A stretch of 5,139 bases of DNA, from NCBI GenBank assembly GCA_903832475.1, contig CAILBQ010000194.1:1-5139 (forward strand), read 5' to 3'. Shown here piece after piece: positions 1 to 5,139 of this stretch (position 1 is the first letter of the stretch; each line of letters starts with the position of its first letter). The notes under the pieces were generated by a model that ran no database searches, was not told the DNA's origin, and saw only the letters and a program-made list of their open reading frames with translations. The position numbers were made by a program, and so were the translations under genes. Source of the DNA: an uncultured Acidobacteriota bacterium. GTDB taxonomy: Bacteria; Acidobacteriota; Terriglobia; Terriglobales; Acidobacteriaceae.

Positions 1-1
1 G

Positions 2-253
2 AAACAGGTTATCTATTCAACCGGCGAACCCCTGGCGCAATACGCCCCAGCGGACGCAGCCCCTGCCATCCCGAAGGCCGCTCGCGAAGAGTTACCAGTC
101 AGCCAACCCCCGCCTACCGCCCCGCCGCGCCCCGCTCAATCAGCCGCGTCGTCGAGTGCCCTGCGACGATGGGAACGATCGCCACTCTGCCGCCCCAGGA
201 CTTCACTTCCTTCGCCCCGACCACCGTCGACTCATCGTAGTCGCCGCCCTTGA
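2..253 (+). other. possible 3' end of an unidentified plus-strand gene
   Basis: This frame is open from the window edge to a TGA at 251-253. Its first ~38 codons read like ordinary protein (begins KQVIYSTGEPLAQY) and then become Pro/Ala-rich, as many protein tails do. The minus strand has stops in all three frames over 1-113, so nothing continues the hldE direction there. Against it: the other two plus frames are also open across 1-113, the stop lies 140 bp inside hldE in antisense, and the overlapping part is Arg/Pro/Ser-rich, which is typical of a shadow frame. I do not recognise the product. Only the piece at 2-113 has any real support. Confidence 0.2.
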
Positions 254-1604
254 CAATGACATCAGGCCTCGTCGCGAGAATCAGTTCCATCGGCGTAGGC
301 TCTCCAAAGACAACCACGGCATCGACTGCGGCCAAGGCGGCTAAAACTCGCGCGCGTTCGCGTTCACCTACCACTGGCCTGCTCGGTCCCTTAAGCCCAG
401 AAACCGAAGCATCGCTGTTGATGGCCACAATTAACCGATCGCCCTGCCTCCGCGATTCTTCGAGCACCGTGATGTGGCCTACGTGTAGCAGATCGAAGCA
501 CCCGTTGGTGAATACAACTCGTTCGCCGCTCGAGCGCCAGACCGCCACGCGACGCACCAACTCCTCGCGGTTGAGAACCTTGTCCTGGGCGTGCAGCGCG
601 ATATCAGGAGCCAGCGCAGCAAGCAGCTCATGCTGCTCAACCGGCACGGTGCCGACCTTCCCCACGACAATTCCGGCAGCAATGTTTGCCAACTGGACAG
701 CAGGCTCGATCGCCAGCCCCGAAGCCAGACACAGACCAAGCACCGCAATCACCGTATCGCCCGCGCCTGACACATCGAAAACCTGCCGCGCCACAGCAGG
801 CGCAACAAAACGATGCCCGGGCCGGATCACAGCAATGCCCTTTTCGCTCAAAGTCGCGGTCAGATATTCCAGATCGAATTCAGAGACCATGCTTTCCGCG
901 GCCTGCAGCATGGATTCGAGATCGTGTCCTTCCGGTCGTGAGCTGGCCCCCACCGCGACCGATAGCTCCTGAAGGTTGGGACAGATGGTCGTTGCCCCTT
1001 TGTACCGGCTGAAGTCCGCGGTCTTGGGATCGACCAATACCGGTATCCCTTTCGTCTTCGCCGCCTCGATCACCGCCTGGCAAACCGCCGGCGCCAGAAC
1101 ACCTTTGGCATAGTCCGACAGGATCACAGCATCGCATTTCGGCAGCTCTTCGAGAACTTTTGCAAGCAGTCGATCATGATGTTTGTCGGGCCGCGCGCTC
1201 AGCCGCTCGCTGTCCAGTCGCAACATCTGCTGCCGCCCGCCCAAGATGCGCAGCTTGGTGATGGTAGGAAAGCCTTCGCAGGCCACAAAGCCAGGATCAA
1301 TGCCCTGCCCCCGTAGTCCCGTAGCCAGCAATGCCTCATCCGCATCGCCGCCGGTGAAGCCAACCAGCGAAACACTGGCTCCCAGCTTGGCCAGATTCAT
1401 GGCCACGTTGGCCGCTCCGCCCGGCTGCTCACTCTGGTGCGTCGCGCGCACCACGGGAACCGGCGCTTCCGGAGAAATCCGGCCCACCTCACCCCAGATG
1501 TACTTGTCCAGCATGACGTCGCCCAGCACCAGCAGACGCTTGGCAGGCCACTCGTTTTCAATTTTCTGAATGATCTCGTGCAGTTGCTGTAACGGCTGGC
1601 TCAT
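114..1604 (-). CDS. hldE: bifunctional D-beta-D-heptose 7-phosphate kinase / D-beta-D-heptose 1-phosphate adenylyltransferase HldE
   Basis: This cytoplasmic two-domain enzyme catalyses steps 2 and 4 of ADP-heptose synthesis: ATP phosphorylation of heptose 7-phosphate at C1, and, after GmhB, transfer of AMP to heptose 1-phosphate. The 496 residues are close to the E. coli enzyme (477, from memory). Residues ~20-335 are a PfkB/ribokinase-type kinase, with LGDVMLDKY at 27-35, the substrate-side PGGAANVA at 61-68, and the signature DVSGAGDT at 277-284 whose Asp283 is the expected catalytic base. Residues ~360-494 are a cytidylyltransferase-like domain, with TNGCFDLLHVGH at 366-377 (HxGH nucleotide-binding motif), KGGDY at 452-456 and HSTTRLIER at 483-491. 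No residue or domain is missing. The ATG lies 3 bp after the gmhA stop. The nearest Shine-Dalgarno-like run is a GGGGG 11 nt upstream, which is weak, so translational coupling to gmhA is likely. No clear terminator follows the TAG. Confidence 0.97.
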   Translation of the reverse strand: MSQPLQQLHEIIQKIENEWPAKRLLVLGDVMLDKYIWGEVGRISPEAPVPVVRATHQSEQPGGAANVAMNLAKLGASVSLVGFTGGDADEALLATGLRGQGIDPGFVACEGFPTITKLRILGGRQQMLRLDSERLSARPDKHHDRLLAKVLEELPKCDAVILSDYAKGVLAPAVCQAVIEAAKTKGIPVLVDPKTADFSRYKGATTICPNLQELSVAVGASSRPEGHDLESMLQAAESMVSEFDLEYLTATLSEKGIAVIRPGHRFVAPAVARQVFDVSGAGDTVIAVLGLCLASGLAIEPAVQLANIAAGIVVGKVGTVPVEQHELLAALAPDIALHAQDKVLNREELVRRVAVWRSSGERVVFTNGCFDLLHVGHITVLEESRRQGDRLIVAINSDASVSGLKGPSRPVVGERERARVLAALAAVDAVVVFGEPTPMELILATRPDVIVKGGDYDESTVVGAKEVKSWGGRVAIVPIVAGHSTTRLIERGAAGR

Positions 1605-1607
1605 CGA

Positions 1608-2294
1608 TCAGCGAACCCCCGCTTCCCGATCCGCAACGCCCGCCTGCATCGGCGGGTCAGCCGCAGGAAAATTCCCAGTCAGTGCCTGGTCGGCCAGATG
1701 CCCGCGGTCTCGCTCGATCACGTCCAATTCCAGCCAGTCGCAGATCATATGCCCAGCCAGAATGTGCGCCTCCTGCACCCGAGCCGTGTCACGCGAGTCG
1801 ACTGCGAAAAGGTAGTCAGCCAGCCCTGCCATACGCCCCCCGCCGGCTCCGGTAAAGGCCACCGTGGTAACGCCGTATACCTTGGCCGCTTCGATGGCGG
1901 CGATCACGTTGTGGCTGTTGCCCGACGTCGAGATTCCCACCAGCACATCACCCTTGCGTCCCAATGCTTCCACCTGCCGGGAGAACACTGCCTCATACCC
2001 GTAATCATTCGCAACCGCTGTCAGGATCGAAGTATCCGTCGTCAACGCAATCGAAGGCATGCCACGCCGTTCTCTCCGGAACCGGCCCACAATTTCTGCC
2101 GCCAGATGCTGCGAATCACCCGCGCTGCAACCATTGCCGCACCACAAAATCTGGTTGCCGCGGTGCAACGCATCGGCCATAAGCCGGGCAATCGCCTCCA
2201 GCACATCCTGCTGAGCCTCCACTCCGCGAATCACTTCCAGGTGCTCGGCAATCGCCTTGCCGAACACTGTGTCTCGATCCGGTTGGTTCGCCAT
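1608..2294 (-). CDS. gmhA: sedoheptulose-7-phosphate isomerase GmhA (SIS domain)
   Basis: It performs the first committed step of heptose synthesis, isomerising sedoheptulose 7-phosphate to D-glycero-D-manno-heptose 7-phosphate in the cytoplasm, usually as a homotetramer. One SIS domain fills residues ~35-195. CGNGCSAGDSQHLAAE (52-67) and ISTSGNSHNV (121-130) are the sugar-phosphate loops. His63, Glu67, Gln174 and His182 keep the spacing of the E. coli zinc/catalytic ligands His61, Glu65, Gln172 and His180, so the active site looks intact. The second Gly of the usual CGNGGS is Cys56 here. At 228 residues it is longer than the usual ~190-197; the extra ~30 residues (from about 197) are Ala/Asp/Gly-rich with no recognisable domain. 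The ATG is preceded by GAGGAG. DiaA-type SIS proteins are the main alternative, but the metal ligands and the neighbours hldE, gmhB and hldD favour GmhA. Confidence 0.95.
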   Translation of the reverse strand: MANQPDRDTVFGKAIAEHLEVIRGVEAQQDVLEAIARLMADALHRGNQILWCGNGCSAGDSQHLAAEIVGRFRRERRGMPSIALTTDTSILTAVANDYGYEAVFSRQVEALGRKGDVLVGISTSGNSHNVIAAIEAAKVYGVTTVAFTGAGGGRMAGLADYLFAVDSRDTARVQEAHILAGHMICDWLELDVIERDRGHLADQALTGNFPAADPPMQAGVADREAGVR

Positions 2295-2297
2295 ACT

Positions 2298-2303
2298 CTC
2301 CTC
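2298..2303 (-). promoter_or_regulatory. ribosome binding site of gmhA
   Basis: The minus strand reads AAAGAGGAGAGT directly before the gmhA ATG. GAGGAG ends only 3 nt from the start codon, and the alternative pairing AGAGG gives 5 nt, so the spacing is on the short side. It fixes the start at 2294. Confidence 0.7.
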
Positions 2304-2321
2304 TTTGGGGGTAAGAAGGTT

Positions 2322-2346
2322 CGAGGCTCGCCCTCGGTTTCACCGA
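2322..2346 (-). repeat. two overlapping, mutually exclusive hairpins in the gmhA leader
   Basis: Plus-strand CGAGG (2322-2326) pairs with CCTCG (2332-2336) over a 5-nt loop. TCGGT (2334-2338) pairs with ACCGA (2342-2346) over the 3-nt loop TTC. They share bases 2334-2336, so only one can form at a time. In the gmhA transcript the second stem can be lengthened by two G-U pairs and one C-G pair. The symmetry is seen directly; any regulatory role is inference, and stems this short arise by chance in GC-rich DNA. Confidence 0.35.
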
Positions 2347-2356
2347 AAGCTCCTGT

Positions 2357-2365
2357 TGATATCAT
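2357..2365 (+). promoter_or_regulatory. candidate extended -10 promoter of gmhB
   Basis: TGATATCAT matches the extended -10 pattern TGnTATAAT with one mismatch in the hexamer (TATCAT at 2360-2365). No convincing -35 box lies 16-18 bp upstream, which extended -10 promoters can tolerate. A start about 7 nt beyond the hexamer would be at 2372, the G of the gmhB GTG codon, implying a leaderless message. That agrees with the lack of a clear Shine-Dalgarno sequence before the GTG. Sequence match only. Confidence 0.4.
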
Positions 2366-2389
2366 AGCCGGGTGAGCAACTCACCCCAA
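2361..2389 (-). promoter_or_regulatory. candidate promoter of the gmhA-hldE operon
   Basis: On the minus strand TATGAT (2366 down to 2361) is a 5-of-6 match to the sigma70 -10 box. It lies 17 bp after TTGGGG (2389 down to 2384), which matches only the TTG of the -35 consensus. Transcription would begin near 2354, giving gmhA a leader of about 60 nt. The -35 part lies inside the first codons of gmhB and the -10 overlaps the gmhB -10, so the two promoters would compete. The alternative is that transcription enters from further right. Confidence 0.38.
2370..2386. repeat. perfect 7-bp inverted repeat over the gmhB start codon
   Basis: GGGTGAG (2370-2376) and CTCACCC (2380-2386) are exact complements separated by CAA. 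The gmhB GTG (2372-2374) sits inside the left arm. The same bases reach the candidate -35 of gmhA. The repeat could be an operator or an mRNA hairpin hiding the start codon. The symmetry is certain; the role is not known. Confidence 0.5.
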
Positions 2390-3007
2390 GCTTCCCTTCC
2401 CTCTGACCTCAAATCGCACAATCTAGACAAATCATTGCGAACCGTCTTTCTGGACCGCGACGGCGTCATCAATCGCAAGATGCCGGAAGGCCAGTACGTC
2501 ACCTCCTGGCAGCAATTTGAGCTCTTGCCCGGCGTCTCTGAATCCATCGCGCAGCTAAACCACGCCGGCCTGCGCGTACTGGTCGTAAGCAATCAACGCG
2601 GCATCGCTCTGGGGCTCTACTCGGCCGCCGACGTCGACGAAATTCATCAACGCCTAGGCCTGGAATTAGCCGCTTCCGGCGCGCACGTAGACGGCTTTTA
2701 TTTCTGCCCGCACGACAAAAATCAATGCACCTGCCGCAAGCCGTTGCCCGGTCTCTTCGATCAGGCCGTCTCCGACTTCCCCGGCCTCGAAGCAGCCAGC
2801 AGCCTGATCATCGGCGACTCGTTGTCCGATATCGAGTTCGGTCGTAACCTGGGCATGCGTACCATCTTCCTGCAAGGCGACGAGCATGCCAGCCGAAACC
2901 AGAAACCCGGCGCGCAAAAGGCTTCGGAGCTAGCCGATGAGACCTTTTCAACTTTGCCGCAAGCCGTCACCCACCTGCTCGAGCGGCAACGCCAGGCGCA
3001 GGTTTAA
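2372..3007 (+). CDS. gmhB: D-glycero-D-manno-heptose 1,7-bisphosphate 7-phosphatase GmhB (HAD family)
   Basis: It removes the 7-phosphate from heptose 1,7-bisphosphate, between the two HldE reactions, in the cytoplasm. The 211 residues carry all HAD-phosphatase motifs: DRDGV at 28-32 (nucleophile Asp28, acid/base Asp30), VSNQRG at 72-77 (motif II Ser73), Lys123 in CRKP, and GDSLSDI at 148-154 (Asp149, Asp153, Mg2+ binding). A structural zinc site is visible as Cys112, His114, Cys119 and Cys121, with an unusually short loop. The HisB phosphatase domain is the close relative, but the heptose neighbours decide for GmhB. GTG at 2372 is the likely start: the frame is closed by TGA at 2357-2359, and the only other candidate is a TTG at 2435 without a Shine-Dalgarno sequence. 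The ~20 residues before the core are poorly defined. The gene is divergent from gmhA, and its TAA overlaps the hldD stop. Confidence 0.93.
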   Translation: MSNSPQASLPSDLKSHNLDKSLRTVFLDRDGVINRKMPEGQYVTSWQQFELLPGVSESIAQLNHAGLRVLVVSNQRGIALGLYSAADVDEIHQRLGLELAASGAHVDGFYFCPHDKNQCTCRKPLPGLFDQAVSDFPGLEAASSLIIGDSLSDIEFGRNLGMRTIFLQGDEHASRNQKPGAQKASELADETFSTLPQAVTHLLERQRQAQV

Positions 3008-4017
3008 CGACCCGAAGAAGCCGCCTCTTCCCGGCTCATAGTCTGGTATGTTTCCGTGATTCCCGCTTCCAGTTCCGTCATGGGCCCATCGTAGCCTAGC
3101 TCGCGAAGCGCGGTCAGGTCGGCTTCCGTAAAGTGCTGATACCGCCCTTCCAGATCCGCGGGAAACGGGATGTATTCGATCGGGCACTCGCCATGCACGG
3201 TCATCAGCGCCCTTGCCACGTCATTGAAGGTACGACTCTTTCCCGATCCGGCGTTCGCCAGCCCGCGGTACGTCTTCTTTGCCTCTCCCGCCTTGGGCGC
3301 ATACGGTCCGATTTGCGCAAAAAACATGTTCAGCCGGGCCAGGTCGCGAACATACACAAAATCCCGCCGCTGCTCCCCATCGCCGTAGCCCCCTGTCCCC
3401 GCGAACAACTTCACCTTGCCAGTTTCCTTCATCTGCTTGGTGAAATGATGAATGACAGAAGCCATCCGCCCCTTGTGCTGTTCGCGAGGCCCGTACACAT
3501 TGAAGTAGCGCAGCCCCACTGCCGTGATCGGCACCGCATTCAATTCGAGCTGCTTGCGAAAGTAGTGGTCGAAGACCAACTTCGAATACCCGTAGATATT
3601 CAGTGGCCGCTCATTCTCGATGGTGAGCGTAAATCGCCCGGGTCCGCTCAGACCGTACACTGCCGCGGTCGAAGCAAACACCAGCGGCGCGGCCTTGCGA
3701 ATGGCGAAGCTGAGCACTTCCTTGGTGTACTCGAAGTTGTTGTCCATCATGTACACGCCGTCATCTTCCAGCGTGTTCGAGCAGGCTCCCTGGTGCAGAA
3801 TAGCCTCGACCACGCCCACTCCCAGGCCGCCCTCGCGAATCGCCCGCCGAAACTCGCGCTTGTCCAGATAGTCGACATAGCGCGCGCCATGCAAATTTTG
3901 AAATTTGCGCGCATTGGCAAAGTTGTCGACGATCAGGATGTCCGTAATCCCATGCGCGTTCAATTCATGCACCAGGTTGCTGCCGATGAATCCCGCGCCT
4001 CCAGTAACGATGTACAT
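3004..4017 (-). CDS. hldD: ADP-L-glycero-D-manno-heptose 6-epimerase HldD
   Basis: It inverts C6 of ADP-D-glycero-D-manno-heptose to give the L-glycero form used by LPS heptosyltransferases. It is an NADP(H)-binding extended short-chain dehydrogenase, 337 residues against about 310 in E. coli (from memory). The nucleotide-binding loop GGAGFIG is at residues 6-12, so the protein begins right at the Rossmann fold. ASTAAVYG (115-122) holds Ser116. Tyr142 and Lys146 form YxxxK. NVYGPREQHKGRMASV (173-188) is a family hallmark; its Lys182 lines up with E. coli Lys178, which pairs with Tyr140 (Tyr142 here) in catalysis. RDFVYVRD (218-225) is also typical. A start at 4140 would add 41 residues ahead of the Rossmann motif and run into the upstream gene. 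The ATG at 4017 has GAGGAG 9 nt upstream and is preferred. It is likely transcribed with the upstream glycosyltransferase, 106 bp away. Confidence 0.96.
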   Translation of the reverse strand: MYIVTGGAGFIGSNLVHELNAHGITDILIVDNFANARKFQNLHGARYVDYLDKREFRRAIREGGLGVGVVEAILHQGACSNTLEDDGVYMMDNNFEYTKEVLSFAIRKAAPLVFASTAAVYGLSGPGRFTLTIENERPLNIYGYSKLVFDHYFRKQLELNAVPITAVGLRYFNVYGPREQHKGRMASVIHHFTKQMKETGKVKLFAGTGGYGDGEQRRDFVYVRDLARLNMFFAQIGPYAPKAGEAKKTYRGLANAGSGKSRTFNDVARALMTVHGECPIEYIPFPADLEGRYQHFTEADLTALRELGYDGPMTELEAGITETYQTMSREEAASSGR

Positions 4018-4026
4018 GCGCAATTT

Positions 4027-4032
4027 CTCCTC
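4027..4032 (-). promoter_or_regulatory. ribosome binding site of hldD
   Basis: The minus strand has GAGGAG followed by AAATTGCGC and ATG, a 9-nt spacing. This is the strongest Shine-Dalgarno sequence in the window and settles the hldD start at 4017 instead of the longer open frame from 4140. Confidence 0.8.
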
Positions 4033-4059
4033 GTTCACTGCAGTCCACAGACCCGCCCA

Positions 4060-4073
4060 CCCACGTTTGCGGG
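4060..4073 (-). repeat. small hairpin in the gap before hldD
   Basis: On the minus strand CCCGC, AAAC, GTGGG can fold as RNA into a 5-bp stem with one G-U pair and a 4-nt loop. No U-tract follows, so it is not a standard terminator. I see no good promoter in 4018-4123. The gap therefore looks like a plain operon spacer, perhaps with a weak processing or stability element. Confidence 0.25.
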
Positions 4074-4123
4074 AATTGAACCGAAAGTTAAGTCCGCTGT
4101 CGGCGGTCGCTGACCCAGACCTG

Positions 4124-5139
4124 CTATGTGCCCAGAACATTCAGCGTTGGTGAGCCCGTCCGAGCAGCTTGAGTCTCACCCAGCACGGATAAAACCGCAG
4201 CGGTCATCTCCTCGACCGATATGGATGTCAGGCACTTCCTGCCCTCGAGGATGCATGTCTCGAGGTTGCAGCCGAAACACTCAACCTGATGATAAATGAC
4301 CTTGTGCTGTCGACCCGCCGGATACCAGACCCCCGGCAAGCCTCGCGCCGAGAAGCAGATCACGCAGGGAACACCTGCGCAAGCAGCCAGATGCATCGGC
4401 CCCGAATCAGGCCCCAGGAAAGCCTGCGCAAATTCAAAGACTGCCGCAGTCTCGCGAGGACTCAATTTACCGCAGAGATTGGTTGACCCACTAGCCCAAT
4501 CCGCCTTCGCATATTCGCTGACCTCGGAGTCTTCCTTCGCTCCTATCAATGCCAGTCCGTAATCGGGATAGCGCACCGACAGCCGACCCAACAGTTCGCG
4601 CCAGTTTTCCTGCCCCCAATCCTTGGCCTGCATCTTCGTTCCCGGCCCGCAGACGATGAGCGGATTGCCTGCCAAATCTCCCAGAGCCGAGCGCGCGGCA
4701 CTCCGCTCCTCGGCCGTCAATCGCAGGCTCCAATTCTGGAGTTCACCCACGCCCGCATCGCCAAGCGCTCGAACCGTCCGCGCCAGCCGCGATGCCTCTG
4801 CCTCATACAGCCCAGTTGCTGGATCCTGCACGCGCATTACTTCATCTGGACCCGGCAGTCCGAGAATTCGCTTCACTCCGCCAGCAAGGCGGAAAAACCA
4901 CCGATCCCGCCGAACCGCCTTCAAACTGCGCACCGGCATCAAGTAAACCAGCACATCCGGCTTGAATCGGCGAATCTCCCGGCCCAGCTTCCACAGCTCG
5001 GCAACGCTGCGAGTTCCGACGGTATAGCGCATATAACCATGCACCAATCCCGAGTCTCCCAGCACTGCTGCCGAAGCAGGTGCCTTCGTATGGATAGGAA
5101 AATTGGTCAGCAGCACTCGTTCAGCATTCGAATACACGC
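4124..5139 (-). CDS. glycosyltransferase family 9, ADP-heptose:LPS heptosyltransferase-like (5' end outside window)
   Basis: It probably transfers L,D-heptose from ADP-heptose to the LPS inner core at the cytoplasmic face of the inner membrane. The 337 visible residues (numbered from the first whole codon at 5137) show the GT-B fold of family 9. An N-terminal half ends near 155. GPGTKMQAKDW (164-174) is the donor-side loop, equivalent to the PGxxxxxKxW of heptosyltransferases. LCGKLSPRETAAVF (221-234) and GPDSGPMHLAACAGVP (242-257), with the Asp-Ser-Gly-Pro-x-His signature, follow. Near the C-terminus a CxxC-x4-C-x6-C cluster (Cys287, 290, 295, 302) recalls the cysteine pattern of many family 9 enzymes. 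The frame stays open to the window edge, and the usual N-terminal Rossmann segment (~30-40 residues with the GD motif) is missing. GTG at 5135-5137 is therefore internal and not the start. Acceptor and position (first or second heptose) cannot be told. It lies just upstream of hldD, consistent with one operon. Confidence 0.9.
   Translation of the reverse strand, partial: VYSNAERVLLTNFPIHTKAPASAAVLGDSGLVHGYMRYTVGTRSVAELWKLGREIRRFKPDVLVYLMPVRSLKAVRRDRWFFRLAGGVKRILGLPGPDEVMRVQDPATGLYEAEASRLARTVRALGDAGVGELQNWSLRLTAEERSAARSALGDLAGNPLIVCGPGTKMQAKDWGQENWRELLGRLSVRYPDYGLALIGAKEDSEVSEYAKADWASGSTNLCGKLSPRETAAVFEFAQAFLGPDSGPMHLAACAGVPCVICFSARGLPGVWYPAGRQHKVIYHQVECFGCNLETCILEGRKCLTSISVEEMTAAVLSVLGETQAARTGSPTLNVLGT

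Noticed and set aside
250..972. 240-codon plus-strand open frame opposite hldE
   Set aside because: It is Ser/Thr/Ala/Arg-rich and without motifs, lies wholly antisense to the conserved HldE domains, and has no ribosome binding site of note.
1698..2375. 225-codon plus-strand open frame opposite gmhA
   Set aside because: It is a shadow of gmhA: His/Arg/Pro-rich, no domain, and it runs over the divergent control region.
3011..3034. GAAGA/TCTTC inverted repeat as terminator of gmhB
   Set aside because: Five mostly A-T pairs with a 7-nt loop and no T-run after it, inside the hldD coding end. Too weak to call.
4065..4090. tRNA-like T-arm (GGTTCAATTCCCGC on the minus strand)
   Set aside because: The stem does not pair beyond two bases in the right register, and no acceptor, D or anticodon arms are found around it.
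3133..4113. 326-codon plus-strand open frame opposite hldD
   Set aside because: It is antisense to an unmistakable epimerase. Its product is rich in Arg, His, Pro and Val with no recognisable domain, as expected from a GC-rich shadow frame.
4018..4140. 41-residue N-terminal extension of HldD from a start at 4140
   Set aside because: The Rossmann motif begins right after the ATG at 4017, which has a strong GAGGAG. The extension would overlap the glycosyltransferase end and is unlike the family.
1..5139. CRISPR arrays, insertion sequences, tRNA or rRNA genes, toxin-antitoxin or defence genes
   Set aside because: No direct-repeat arrays, transposase motifs or terminal repeats were seen. The window is filled by normal heptose/LPS genes with no sign of a novel system.

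Overview
The window is an almost gap-free set of genes for making nucleotide-activated heptose and attaching it to lipopolysaccharide (LPS). It is GC-rich (about 60% by eye) and bacterial. An outer-membrane, heptose-LPS-bearing Gram-negative is implied because all the ADP-L-glycero-beta-D-manno-heptose enzymes are here. The gene mix and protein style would suit Acidobacteriota or a deltaproteobacterial-type lineage, but that is an impression and not a placement.

Layout from left to right: 1-113 holds no assignable gene; its minus strand is closed by stops in all frames and its plus strand is open, so it might be the end of a converging gene. 114-1604 (minus) is hldE, a fused heptose kinase/adenylyltransferase. 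1608-2294 (minus) is gmhA, sedoheptulose-7-phosphate isomerase, 3 bp upstream of hldE and surely co-transcribed with it. 2295-2371 is a 77-bp divergent control region. 2372-3007 (plus) is gmhB, the heptose bisphosphate phosphatase. 3004-4017 (minus) is hldD, the ADP-heptose 6-epimerase, whose stop codon overlaps that of gmhB tail to tail by 4 bp. 4018-4123 is a 106-bp gap carrying the hldD ribosome binding site. 4124-5139 (minus) is a family 9 glycosyltransferase of the heptosyltransferase type, cut at its N-terminus by the window end.

How they work together: GmhA turns sedoheptulose 7-phosphate into D-glycero-D-manno-heptose 7-phosphate. The HldE kinase domain makes the 1,7-bisphosphate, GmhB removes the 7-phosphate, and the HldE transferase domain adds AMP. 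HldD inverts C6 to give ADP-L-glycero-D-manno-heptose, and the GT9 enzyme probably transfers a heptose to the LPS core. The pathway is complete in about 4 kb.

No new biological system is apparent. The part most worth a second look is 2322-2389, where overlapping divergent promoter-like boxes, a perfect 7-bp inverted repeat over the gmhB GTG start and alternative leader hairpins of gmhA are packed together.
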